In this document: positions 21,690 to 32,899 of the stretch, piece by piece
How positions within the stretch are numbered: the stretch's first letter is position 1
Layout of the letters: each line of letters opens with the position of its first letter
Assembly: GCA_941918925.1 (NCBI GenBank)
Contig: OW799234.1
Coordinates: forward strand, 62,910,968-62,974,967
Length of the DNA stretch: 64,000 nucleotides
Origin: Phyto melanocephala
Taxonomy: Eukaryota > Arthropoda > Insecta > Diptera > Rhinophoridae
Direction of reading: 5' to 3'
Translations under genes and position numbers: made by a program
Notes under the pieces: model-generated
What the model was told of the DNA's origin: nothing
The model's input: the letters and a program-made list of their open reading frames with translations, nothing else
Databases searched by the model: none

Positions 21690-22455
21690 TGTTTCTTATG
21701 GTTATGGCATTATGGTTGTCTTATTTAAGCTTCAGTTGCAATTGTAGTAGTAATTAGATTATTTTGCATATAAACGTTTAGTTTTTGTTTCAGAACTTAC
21801 GTACTCACGAAAGAAATTTTAAATATCGAAAGTTTTATTCACCAGGTAAACGCAATTCGAAAAGGAAATTGTTGTTTATAATTATTTTATGTGAAGTTTG
21901 ACATTTGAAATAAATGATAGAAGTGAAAAAATTGTTTTTTATAAGTGGACTTTGACAGCTGAAATTTAAGATAAGTAAAGAAAAAAATAATCAGCTGACG
22001 AATCAAGACAACCTGATGAATAAATATGCCTTGATCGTTGCCCCCTTTTTTTGTTAATATAAAAAATATTAATAATTTTTTTTATAGCAAAGAGAGAAAA
22101 AAAATACAATTGATACCTAAATATTGCGCAACAAATTTAAAGTTTATTAAAAAAAAAAAAATTAAAGCAATAAGCCAACATGTATATTTGTGAAAAAAAA
22201 AATAATTTATTTAATTCTGTTAACCCATTTTTGCTTGATCGCATAACAAACATCTAAATATTGTTGTTAAAATTTTATCTACCTACATACATATGTATGT
22301 GTGTAAATACATATACCTATATAAATCAATAACACATTTCTTCGAAATTGTTAAATTTCTTGCAATTTTCATTTCTGTTTACACATGCGAGTGAAAGTTT
22401 ATATTTTAAATGTTGTTCACCAGTGTACATATACATATATATGGTTCCCAAATTT
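21690..22455. other. Gene-free AT-rich DNA
   Basis: No supported feature. TACATACATATGTATGTGTG-like simple sequence occurs near 22280. Confidence 0.4.
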
Positions 22456-22462
22456 ATGTTTT

Positions 22463-23275
22463 TATACCCTTCACACAGTGAAAAAGGGTATATATAGGTT
22501 TGTCATTCCGTGTGAAATTTCTACAATTTTTATTTCTGATCCCATAAAGTATATATTTTCTGAAAGCTTATGAATAGGAGAGTCGATTAAGCTCTGTCAG
22601 TCTATCCGCGTGTATGTTGAAATCAACTTTTTGAATCCCCCCGACATCGCCTGGACCCGGGTGAAGTATTAAAATATCAGAAATATTCGGGAGTAGATCG
22701 GTATTGAAAATCAAAAACATCGGTACATAAACAACTGAGATATGAGCAAAAACCCACGACCACCTCGATTTTTTTTTTCACAAAAGCAACATTACAACAA
22801 CAACATACATACATACAAACGTGTATACTGGTTAGAGAAAACGTGGCATCGAATCCCAGCTGAGCCAAAAACAATTTTTTTTTAATATTTTTTTTTATAA
22901 TTTTTTTTTTATTTTTTATTTAATATATTATTTATATTTTTATTATTTTTTTTTTATTTTTTTTGTTTTATATTTATTATATATATTTTTTTATTATTTT
23001 TAAAAAAATTTTTTTTTTTTTAATTTTTTTTTAAATTTTTTTTAAAATTTTTTTTTTAAATTTTTTTTTTTAAATTTTTTTTTTATTTTTTTTTTTTAAC
23101 ATACATACGTAAATTTATAATTTTAAAATGGGATGTTTTTATACATGTATGTTTTTTATATGTACATATGTACGTATATCATATGGAATGGTGATACAAA
23201 CTACTGTTATTGCATGACTACACGTTGTGAAGGGTATATAAGATTCGGCACGGCCGAATATAGCGCTCTTACTTG
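22463..23275 (+). repeat. Rep-A, best complete copy (813 bp)
   Basis: Begins with the foldback TATACCCTTCACACAGTG...AAAGGGTATA and continues TTTCTGATCCCATAAAGTAT, TCAGTCTATCCGCGTGTATG and a tRNA-like GGCATCGAATCCCAGCTGAG at about 22847. A 240-bp poly-T/A tract (22870-23098) follows. The unit ends GAAGGGTATATAAGATTCGG with the palindrome TTCGGCACGGCCGAA, then TAGCGCTCTTACTTG. The outer TATACCCTTCACA blocks are inverted with respect to each other. No protein is encoded. Confidence 0.85.
22870..23098 (+). repeat. Poly-T/AT low-complexity tract
   Basis: Nearly pure T with scattered A. The same position in other Rep-A copies (32533-32720, 47165-47370 and 63838-64000) is also homopolymeric, so the tract belongs to the family. 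Confidence 0.9.
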
Positions 23276-23286
23276 CTTAAATTTTT

Positions 23287-23402
23287 TTTTTCAACATGCA
23301 TACGTAAATTTATAATTTTAAATTTTTTATATGTATGTACATATGAGAAGAATGGTGATACAAACTATTGTTATTGCATGACTACACGTTATGAGGGATA
23401 TA
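23287..23402 (+). repeat. Partial tandem duplicate of the Rep-A 3' part
   Basis: CATACGTAAATTTATAATTT, GGTGATACAAACTA and TTGCATGACTACACGTT repeat the sequence of 23103-23230. The unit resumes after the mariner insertion at 24130-24172 with AAGATTCGGCACGGCCGAAT. Confidence 0.8.
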
Positions 23403-24129
23403 CAGGGTGGACCAAAAGTCGCGCCTGCGTGTTAAAATTGAATAATTTTTTTTGTTGATTATTATTTTTTATTAAATTTTTTTTTAATTATAATATTATC
23501 TTTGTATGACCTAAATTTTAATTATGAAAAATAATGTCAGAGAGATGACCACCATTTTCATCGATGCACAATTGGGCTCTTAAACAGGCGTTTTGCATAA
23601 CTGCACGCAAGGTTTCAGGCTCTATTGCCCTGATCTCAGCTTCAATGTTGTTCTTTAGCTGCTATATAGTTTGAGGCTTGTTTACATACACTCGTTCTTT
23701 GAGATAACCCCATAGAAAATAATCAGGGGCAGTTAAATCCGGTGAACGTGCTGGCCAATTAAATTCTGAATTTTTCGAGATAATTCGGTCGTCAAAAATT
23801 TCATTTAAAAACGTCATTGTGGCACGGGCCGTGTGTGCTGTTGCTCCATCCTGCTGAAACCACTTGTTGGCTACCTCAGGGCGTACAAAAGTATTAAGCA
23901 TAGCGCGATATCTGTCCCCATTCACCGTTACTGTATTACCAACTTCATCCTCGAAGAACGATTAAAAGTAAAATTCTACCACTTTCGTTCGTTGCTCAGT
24001 CGTTAAATTTTGCATGGTGGTGTAACACGAATCGATGAATAAAATCTGAAAAAAAAATATATAAAAAATATTAATAAACAAAAAAGTTATTCAATTTTTA
24101 CACGCAGGCGTGACTTTTGGTCCACCCTG
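23403..24129 (-). mobile_element. DD41D mariner-like element, internally deleted
   Basis: The ends CAGGGTGGACCAAAAGTCGC and the complement of GTGACTTTTGGTCCACCCTG match for about 40 bp with one or two changes. TA flanks both ends (23401-23402, 24130-24131), inside a Rep-A unit. The element is 727 bp and lacks the middle of its gene. Confidence 0.93.
23540..24015 (-). pseudogene. DD41D mariner transposase, N-terminal half deleted
   Basis: A short N-terminal remnant (MQNLTTEQRTKVVEF) near 24014-23970 joins, after a stop, the catalytic C-terminal part. That part begins with FFEDEVGNT and MNGDRYRAML (23925) and includes WFQQDGATAHTAR with the second catalytic Asp. The next block is WPARSPDLTAPDYFLWGYLK with the third. 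Counting residues between these two Asp gives 41, the spacing of the DD41D (rosa-type) mariners known from fruit flies. After a stop near 23660 the tail ends GGHLSDIIFHN. The first catalytic Asp and most of the DNA-binding domain are lost. Confidence 0.88.
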
Positions 24130-24225
24130 TATAAGATTCGGCACGGCCGAATATAACACTCTTATTTGTTTTTACCGTTGTATCCATCTATTTTGCTTTT
24201 TAAACTTATATGCCTGTACGATGTA

Positions 24226-24778
24226 TCTATATATACAACTAACTCTTACTCTCTCTAACTTTGGAAAGTTGTTGTACACATTCCAGGGAGTGTTTATGGG
24301 TGGTAAAAAGTGGGCGGGACCACGCCCATAAAAAATTAGTTATAGTTTTTAGCTACTTGAACTTCACCGATTTTTCTAAAACTTTGCACACACATATTGA
24401 CCTCTCATGATTATACAATTTCGTGATTAGAAAAGTAGTCAGTGCCACGCCCATAAGAAATAAGTTATCATTTTTAACTACTTGCACTAGATCGATTTTT
24501 CTGAAACTTTGCACACACATATTGAGGTCTCATGACTATGTAATTTCGTGATTAGAAAAGTGGGCAGGGCCACGCCCATAAAAAAAGTTATAATTTTGAG
24601 GTACTGGACTGATTTTTGTGAACACACTTGCACACTTATTGAGTTGTCATGACTATACAATCTCGTGATTAGAAAATTGGGCGGTGCTACGCCCTTAAAA
24701 AAATTATAATTTTTAGCTTTTGACACTTGATATTCAATTAAAATTCAAAACGCATTTATATTCATTAAGGGACGAAGC
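24226..24778 (+). mobile_element. HLE-1 family fragment, 3' truncated
   Basis: Starts TCTATATATACAACTAAC and continues CCAGGGAGTGTTTATGGGTG, with about four GTGGGC...CACGCCC tandem units (24310-24690), as at 11687-12549. It ends TTCATTAAGGGACGAAGCAAC, where Rep-A sequence takes over instead of the terminal CTAGT. Confidence 0.8.
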
Positions 24779-24912
24779 AACATGCATGACTACACGTTGT
24801 GAAGGGTATATAAGATTCAGCACGGCCGAATATAACACTGTTACTTGTTTTCTTTTTATATTTACCGTTTTATCCATCTATTTTGCTTTTTAAACTTTTA
24901 TATCTGTACGAT
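24779..24912 (+). repeat. Third Rep-A 3' end with duplicated flank
   Basis: GCATGACTACACGTTGTGAA and AAGATTCAGCACGGCCGAAT repeat the Rep-A end. The following TATCCATCTATTTTGCTTTT also occurs at 24180-24205 on the other side of the HLE-1 fragment, showing a direct duplication of about 90 bp of flank. Confidence 0.75.
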
Positions 24913-25323
24913 TTATTACTTATATTCACAAAAACAGGTGCGATCCATATAAATTAATAAATTTTAAAATATTTGTTTGATTTAGTTTAATTCTGTGTTC
25001 ATTGTTTTTCTATATAAAATAGGGTAACCAAGTGCCAAGTGTGATGGGCACATTTTTTAGGGAAACAGTTGGCATTAATTATCATTATTATTATAATTAT
25101 TTATATAATTTATCTTTTATATGTGCGTTTACAGAAAGAAAACCATAATTATAATTTAACATGGCAACACTGTTTATATTTTTGACATTTAATTGCATGA
25201 AAGGGCCAAAAATTCACTCACATTCAATGTCGCCTGTCAGTAGAGCTGAGAGTGAAAAAAATAATACGAGTGTTAAGTTAAAAAGTGTGAGAGTACTGAG
25301 TTTTTCGAACTGTTACTCGTATG

Positions 25324-26569
25324 CAGTGATGCCAGAACTTGATTAGAAAAAATGGCTAAAATTCTGGAAAAAATGGCTAGAAACTAGCTAAAAAAAGCTA
25401 AAAAATTGCTAAATGTTTTAAATAGAAAGTTTTCAATATTTTAATAAAAAAAAATAGGAAAAATTTATTTTTAAAGAAAAATAATAAAATTTAAGACGTT
25501 TGTAATATACTCAATATATCTTTGACTAGTTATTTATAAAGTACAAGAATTGTTATAATGATGTTAAAAGGACCAATTATCATCAGCATCTAGCTCGCTG
25601 TTATTGTCATTGTCATCTTAACTTTCTTTAGATCCTATCAATTTAAGATAATTATGTGCTACTTCATATTGATAACAGCATTTATCAATACTTTTAAGGC
25701 CGCATCTTAAAAAAAGTATATAGAAAAAATAAAATATTGGTCTTTCGAAATAAACCAAACTCTCTTCAATCTTTATAAGTCAATATTGAACATACAACTT
25801 GAGTTAGTGGAAAAAGTGCTCGGAAGTTGGGTTCATCGAATTCGTTCCTGCAGAAGAAGTCGTGGAGGCCATTTGAATGAGGTTTTATTTAGAACTTAAT
25901 TGTATCGATTGTACTTCATTAAATAAAAAACTTTTGAATTTCCGTAACAATAAGTGTGGTTTTTTTTAAAGAAATCATATCACTCTTATTGAAAATCTTT
26001 TTACATAGCTAATGTATCCTCCTGCTGTTTTAGCTAAAAATTGGATTAAAAGGTAAAGGCTTGGTCTTGATAATATGTATATCCGATACCATTTATGTGT
26101 TTCAGAGTGAACAGTTAAATCATATAATTTTGCATTAACTTCACATTTACAATATTTACAAAAACTTTTTAACTTTTGTAATCCATTCTTTTAATTTTGG
26201 GTGGGATAACTTCTGGGAAAATTTTATTTAGTTTTCTTAAATTTCTTTTTTTATTTATGTATTTACTAAATACACATGCTTGGTTGGTTTTTTACTGATT
26301 GATTGTTTGTTTATGTAATATTTTAAAGAGGTTCCCATCGATGCAATATTTATTAGTTAAAAAAACATTGTTTCATAGAAGCGTTTTTCACTATTTAGGA
26401 AACGAAACAACAACACTTAAAAGCTAAAAACAAAAAATAGCTAAAAAAGGCTAAAAAATATCTAGGAATGGCTAAAACAAATGGCTTATAGCTAAGAGCA
26501 GATTTTCCTAGCTAAGCGTGTTCAAAAATAGCTTAATCTAGCCATAAAATAGCTAAATTGGCAACACTG
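25324..26569. mobile_element. hAT-type element, non-autonomous, perfect 8-bp TSD
   Basis: The ends CAGTGATGCCA and TGGCAACACTG are inverted repeats of the hAT type (CAGTGNTGCCA). The octamer CTCGTATG occurs directly outside both ends (25316-25323 and 26570-26577). Both flanks are full of AGCTAAAA/TGGCTA words, which are likely subterminal transposase sites. It is 1,246 bp with no hAT coding sequence. A mariner fragment is carried inside. Confidence 0.92.
25790..25950 (+). pseudogene. Mariner transposase C-terminal fragment inside the hAT element
   Basis: The plus strand reads LGSWVHRIRSC and then RRSRGGHLNEVLF before a stop near 25901. This is the usual C-terminal end of mariner-like transposases. 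It is followed by a poly-A-rich 3' stretch. No inverted repeats of its own were found, so it may have been captured by the hAT element or may be an old nested insertion. Confidence 0.65.
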
Positions 26570-26579
26570 CTCGTATGTG

Positions 26580-29500
26580 TAAATGCTATGCCAAGGCGAA
26601 TTCATACAGGTGAAATTATCAGCCCAGCTGATTGTGAAACATTTTGTCAAAATTGGTTGAATTCGCTTTGATTTCATTTATTAATGCAGGGATAGGAAAT
26701 GTGATTTTGGTTTCGGTATTAAACAATTAACTTGAGTGTACTTTTTTGACAATAAATGTGCTCAATTTATGTATATTTTTTGCTTATGCGTCATTAATAA
26801 TGTGTTTAAAAAATTTATATTGTGTTTTTAATCAAATTTTATTATCTTTAATATGTAAAAACAACTTTTCCATCCCTGATATACGAATTGGCCTTGACAT
26901 AAAACATCCCATGAAAAGTTGCTTTGTTGTATCAATTCGCCGTTGCATATACCTTATGGATATGCCTTGTGCTATGCTATGCCATTTAAGCTATTTTTAG
27001 GTAAATCTAGCGATTTTATTTTAATTTTTGTTTAATTTTTGTGGGTTTATCCGTTAAATACAATAAGTTAAAATGATTGGCTTTGGCACAACGTAAAACC
27101 TCGGAAATCAGATCAAAATGGATGGCCTTGACCCCACCAGAGCTGAATTACGATTGTTGGCTCAACTTTGATGCTCTTATATTAGTATATCATTTCTGTG
27201 CAAAAGCTAGATAACGCCGGATGCGCTGCTGGAGTAATAAAAATTGAATGTATTAAAAATAAACTTTACTTCCATCTAAAAAAAGAGGTTATAAAAATCC
27301 ACTACTAGAAATATCAGTTTTTTTAAAACTATGTATTGTTGCCTTATTATTACCATCAACTGGCCATAACAGCTTTATCCCAAAACTTTTACTGTTAATA
27401 ATTGATCAAATGCCAGGGGATTGGCTTATGCTTTAAATATTTTTATGTTAACTGCACCCTTGCAAGTTTCACCTTTGGAACAATTCTCAACTGTGGACTT
27501 AGAATTATGAGATTTTAAATCATAAAATAATTCTCCATCCTGCGGAGTTAATACTCGATTCATTTTCAGCTGTAGTTAAAAAATTAAAATGATATTTTGG
27601 AATTCATATTTTGCTCTTATTATTTTGCTTGAGATTAATTTTTTGTTTTTTATAAAAAAAAAAATTTTATTCTAACTTTAAAAAAATGTGGGAAATCAAA
27701 AATTTGTTTGTTTTTATGATAACTTAGATGTTTGGCATATCTAGGGCGGCTTAACAGATTTTATTTGAAATGAAAAAAATATTCTGAAGTTCTTTTCTAC
27801 ACTTGCAATTTACATATTGCTACCTAAAACCCTAAACGCCTTAAATAACAAAAAATTGCTTTTTTTAATTTTAATTTTATTAAAGAAATTTGAATTGAAA
27901 ATCTTAATTGTTTTTAATTTTGACATGTTTTTTATTTTTTACTTTTACTAGGTATAAAATATTTTAATTTTAGTTATTAGGACGTTTTGCGGTTTTTGTG
28001 ACGATATACATTCATACATTTTTATTTTTTGATTTGCTTTTGTCATTGTTATTAAATGTTTACGACTACAACAACAATTAATTTCAATTCACAAATTAAC
28101 CAACCGTCGATTGAAACTTGAAGACAGGACTGTTTTCTACCCCGTTTAGCTCGTTTTGCTGTTTATATTATGTGAGTGCCTTTTCTTTAAGTTGTTGTTT
28201 GTTATTGTATTTTAATAAAAAAATATATATATACCGGGTCGTCGCACAGCGCCGCTGATTTAATTGAAGTTTTCAAAACAATTTAGCAATAATTAACATA
28301 AATTAATCGAAACCATGTTGGTCGGTCGCTTCAAGTCAACTCATTTTAATTCCAATCTTGAAATTCATGCACATATTTCAATCGTTTTGTTTTTTGTTTT
28401 AATAAAAAAGTATGCCGCTAATAAAAACAAAAGAAGCAAAAACAAAAATTAACAATTTTTATTTTAACACCCACCCGCACTCAATAAATACAAACTAATA
28501 AAGAAGTTATTAACATATTTCAAATTTATTTTGTAGCATAGAATATTCTAAAATTTTTGTTGATATTAGAAAACATAAATTTAACTTTAATTCGTTTCAG
28601 CTAATAAACAATAAACATGTTTTTGTTTTTTTTTTTTTTTTGGAATTAATTTTCATTGTACATAGTTTCAATTATGAAAGAATTCAGTGTTTATTATTGT
28701 CAATACATATTACTATTGTTGTTAAATTCGGTTTATATTTACTTGAAATACAGACAATATCTAAAGTATCTTTAATATCTTTTCAATTGTAACGAAATGT
28801 AAATTTGTTTTGTTCAAGTTTTTAATTGATCTAATATTTAGATCATGCATGAAGATCTTCATTAAATTGACATTCAACAAAGATATTGTTTAGGTATTTA
28901 AAGTGTGAAAGTGTGCTTGGCAGTTATAAAACATTTGTTATATTTATATCAACATTTGTTATAAAAAAATCATTTCAAAGGAAAAAAAAACAAATTTACG
29001 CGATAAGATCATCTAAAACAGTACGCAATAGTATTGATTTTACTCTTTCTACTGTGTTTTGTACTTTTTTAATTGGAATCCTGCTTGATCCGGGTATTAT
29101 CACAAGCTGTTACCGCAATTTACGATTGGGTAACAGAGAGATGTAATGGAAAATATTTTTGCTAGTAACATGACAGACCTGCAGGCTTTAGCTACTGTCA
29201 AAAATCAACGAAAAGTCTGTCAAATGCTTAATTAAATTTTTGAAGACTTGTCGGTGGATTTATTGTACTTTTTAAACTTAATACTTACTATGATTAGTTG
29301 CAAATATTTGTACTTTTGCAAAAGCTGTTTCATTTCTGTATTTCCTAAATATATCGATATTGTCATAAAATTATTATCTAATGTGTAAAATGTAAAAATA
29401 TTTTACCATAAACTATAAAATTTATAAATTTTTTCACTAATTTAAAAAACAAATGACAACATTAATAAAAAAGTACTAAATAATGCAACAGTGTGTACAA

Positions 29501-29890
29501 ATCAAATGAAAAGCAAATTTCGTAAGCAAAGTACGATCAGATTCTCTATTTGCTTAAGCAAATGAAACTTGACGAAAAGTTTCTTAAGTATAATATAGTT
29601 GCATGCATATAATTTTATGTATCCGCACATTTGTTTAAGCCAGCAAAAGCATAATATAGTTAGGCCTTAAAGGTGATGACAAATCTCTATACCAATTTCT
29701 TAATATTTTACAGCAGAAAAAAAATAACAAATAAAATTTAAAGGTATAAAATGCTCTTTGTTATGTGGCTTTAAATAAATTATTTTAAACCGCATCTAAC
29801 TAAATTTTTTAGGGGTTATGTGTTAGTTTGTATACTACTAGAAAACGTTAAAATCGCTATAGCGTTAAAAATCGAGATATGCCCTTTTTA
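26580..29890. other. Mostly gene-free AT-rich DNA
   Basis: No gene that I can support. Minus-strand reading near 27560-27330 gives NRVLTPQDGELFYDLKSH and GETCKGAVNIKIF with later stops; it looks like an unidentified transposon remnant. The open frame at 26746-27000 lacks known motifs. Poly-T and poly-A runs are common between 27590 and 28700. Confidence 0.35.
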
Positions 29891-29896
29891 TATTAA

Positions 29897-29985
29897 GCCA
29901 TCGATATATAAAAAGAGTACCGTGACTGACTGATTCATCATCGCACAGCTTAAGGCATAAATTTTTGCTGCAAAGATACACTAAG
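29897..29985 (+). repeat. HLE-2 5' fragment
   Basis: ATATATAAAAAGAGTACCGT and CTGATTCATCATCGCACAGC match the HLE-2 start at 34838. The match ends near ACTAAGAAGG, where a Tc1-like fossil begins. Confidence 0.65.
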
Positions 29986-30840
29986 AAGGAATTTTTCTGT
30001 CGTACAAAATCATTTAAAAATCGAGAAAATTATCGTACCAATAAAAGTCCAGGTCGACCAAAAGTTCGCTATATACGCGAAAAGCGTCATACCTCGAGTT
30101 TGGCGTCAAACTCTTTACATAGCGGATTTAGACGGAATTGGGTTAAAATGGCACAAAAAGTACAGTTTAAGAAGCCATAAAATCACAATCCTACATTATC
30201 CTGGCTGAATTCAAAAAACGGTTAGATATTGCGAAAGAACATTTGTCAGTAAATTTGGTATGAGCTAAATTATGTAATTTTTTTTTTGTTTACAATAACT
30301 TTTGATTAAAAAAATTTTATCTTGATGTTCCAGTTGGTTTCAGAGACTATTGGCGAAATTTACGTAAGAAAACCATGGAATTTAAAGAAAAAATTACTAA
30401 TCACTTCAGGTGCGTTTAGCTCAAGTGGAACTTTGGCCTTAGCTTTCCCTTCAACAGGATTGAATAGTCCAGAATACCAGCAAGTGTTTTTAAATCATCT
30501 ATTGCCATTTTTATTTTCTAGCAAGACTACGATGCGATCCATATTAGCTGATTATCTAAAACCTGGTTTGAAAAACAAAGGGTATCGATTATGAAACGGC
30601 CAGCACGCCCACCAGGTCTTAATGTTATGGAAATTACTGGTGTAATGTGGGAAATAATTTCTGCTCTAGGTTTATGCGAAAATCCGTCAATATAATTTGG
30701 TAGAAAAGCTTCAAGTAGGAATTTGGAACGCTTGGCGGAAAATAAGATTGAAACAAATTTCAATTCTTTGAATATTTCATGTTTTACTTGCATAATAAAA
30801 TGCATTGTCCTTATCATTTTAATTCATTATAAAACGCTCT
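29985..30840 (+). pseudogene. Tc1-like transposase fossil
   Basis: Plus-strand segments follow Tc1 order. SPGRPKVR marks the GRP hook of the DNA-binding domain (about 30050). A segment like RLDIAKEHLSVN follows (about 30225). VPVGFRDYWRNLRKK lies near 30330, and ITSGAFSSSGTLALAF with NSPEYQQVFLNHLLPFL at 30400-30520. QDYDAIHIS lies at about 30522-30548, where the second catalytic Asp is expected, and RPARPPGLNVMEITGVMWEI at about 30598-30660 covers the third. The last two are in different frames. There are at least four frame breaks. Ends were not located. Confidence 0.72.
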
Positions 30841-30913
30841 AAAAATTATGGGCAAAAAGTTATGGTACTACCCAATACAGACGATGATTCAAAATCATGG
30901 ATTTTTTTTAGGG

Positions 30914-31025
30914 CCATACCTAAACAAGAGCGTTGAGCGTCAAGCGTTGCAATTTTGCATGTATTTTGTTATTGTAACATAAACAAAACACATGTAAAAC
31001 TCCATTTATACGATGATTTTTTTGT
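30914..31025 (+). repeat. Half of a MITE related to 35287-35409
   Basis: GGGCCATACCTAAACAAGAG and the interior TGTATTTTGTTATTGTAACA match the complete MITE at 35287. The opposite end is missing; the sequence runs into poly-T. Confidence 0.6.
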
Positions 31026-31029
31026 ATGA

Positions 31030-32205
31030 TATTTTTTTTTTAATTTATTTTTTTACTTATCGTCGGCTGATGTGCTTTACTTGCTCGCTCGTATTTAGAA
31101 AAATATAACAATTTTAAATACAAATACAAATATTTGTAGTGAAAAATATTTTTCCACTAAATATTTTTTGTTTTTATAAAAATTTTCAAATTTTTTTTCT
31201 AGTAGTTTTTCCACTTTTTATTGCTATTAAAATGCACAATAAGAAAGCGCAAATGACTGTAAAGTGAAATATAAATATCTTCAAAAGCAGAAAACGAGAT
31301 GTTTTTTCTACTACTCTTTCTTCGCTGCCCTTCTCAACAACAAAAAAAAAAAACATCGTGACTTTTTAAATCATCGTTTAAATAAAGTGTATGAATAACA
31401 TTCGAAAAACAAGTATTTTAAATAACGGTATCAATCACTGCCCTTTGCATTATTGCAATAAGAGAATAAAATGAAGTGAGTGTCCTTATCATTATGGCAC
31501 GCACTACATATGTAGCTTAAATTTTGACAATATTTTATGTTTATAACTTTAAGAAATATTGATTATCATTGTTCACTCATTAGTTCATTTGTTTTATTTT
31601 ATAATATACGAATTATGCTTTCGAAATGTTAAAGGTGTCTCAAAATTAACAATCGTTCTTTTAATGAAACTCATGTATAGAACAGCACGGTGGACCAACG
31701 GCTTTTACTGCTCTGGTACGCTCTTTTGTTGAAATTTTCATTAACATATATGTATCATACATACCAATGTCACTCAATTCGCACAGAAATAAATATACAT
31801 TTATAACGGATTCCAGTGACAGTTATTGCTTGCCCAAATATTTTTCAAAAAAAATTATCACCGAATGGTACTTCAGTACAGGGCACACTTATACAGGTAG
31901 CGGTGCAAGCCCTGCTGATTATTGTTTGTGTCCCAATGTTTATCAAACTCCATTTATAGAAAAGAGGACAAAAAAACTCTTTCTCTGCGCTATCACCTTA
32001 TGAGATATGTTGAATATGTTTTTTGACAAGTTCTATTAAACGAAATTGATATAATTTTGCGATGAGCAAAGCTATCAATTTAAAAATTCAATTCATCGCG
32101 TAAGATCGAAAAATCCACATCCACTTTCTAATATGAACATTAACCCATTCAATAAACACTTTTTGCTTTGCGTTGTCAATAAAACTTTTTATTAGCAAGA
32201 AACTC
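31030..32205. other. Gene-free AT-rich DNA
   Basis: Nothing supported. The short open frame near 31767-32003 has no motif. Confidence 0.4.
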
Positions 32206-32212
32206 AGATCTT

Positions 32213-32895
32213 TTCATTTCCGATCCCATAAAGTATATATTTTCTGAAAGCTTATGAATAGGGGAGTCGATAAAGCTCTGTCAGTCTATCCGTGTGTATG
32301 TTGAAATCAACTTTTGTAAGCCCCCTGACATCGCTTAGGGTGAGGTATTAAAATATTAGAAATATTCGGGTGTAGATCATAATCGCTACATAAACAACTG
32401 AGATATGAGCAAAAACCCACGGCCACCTCGTTTTTTTAACACAAAAACAACATACAACAACAACATACATACAAAAAAACGTGGTATACTGGTTAGAGTA
32501 AACGTGGCATCGAACCCCAGCTGAGCCCAAAAATGTTTTTTTTTATTTTATATATAATTTATATTTTTATAATTTTTATTTTATTTCTTTCTTTTGTTTT
32601 AAATATTTTTTTTTAATTTTCTTTTTATTTTTTTTTAATTTTTTTTTTTACTTTTTATTTTATATTTATTATTTGTTTATTTTTTTTATTTTTTTTTTTA
32701 ATTTTTTTTTATATTTTTTTTAGCACACATACATAAATGTATAATTTTACAATGGGATGTTTTTTATATGTATGTTTTTTATATGTATGTACGTATTTCA
32801 TATGAGATGAATGGTGATACAAAATTTTGTTATTGCGTGACTACACGTTGTGAAGGGTATATAAGATTCGGCATGGCCGAATATAGCACTCTTAC
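32213..32895 (+). repeat. Rep-A copy, 5' end missing
   Basis: Begins CATTTCCGATCCCATAAAGT and follows the 22463 copy through the tRNA-like GGCATCGAACCCCAGCTGAG (32507) and the poly-T block. It ends AAGATTCGGCATGGCCGAAT and TAGCACTCTTAC. Confidence 0.85.
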
Positions 32896-32899
32896 GGAA

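Noticed and set aside
22840..22870. tRNA gene in Rep-A
   Set aside because: Only box-like words are present; the T-arm and acceptor stems do not pair, and the same sequence recurs in every Rep-A copy.
22870..23098. Poly-T tract as a LINE poly-A tail
   Set aside because: It sits in the middle of every Rep-A copy and no LINE coding sequence is adjacent.
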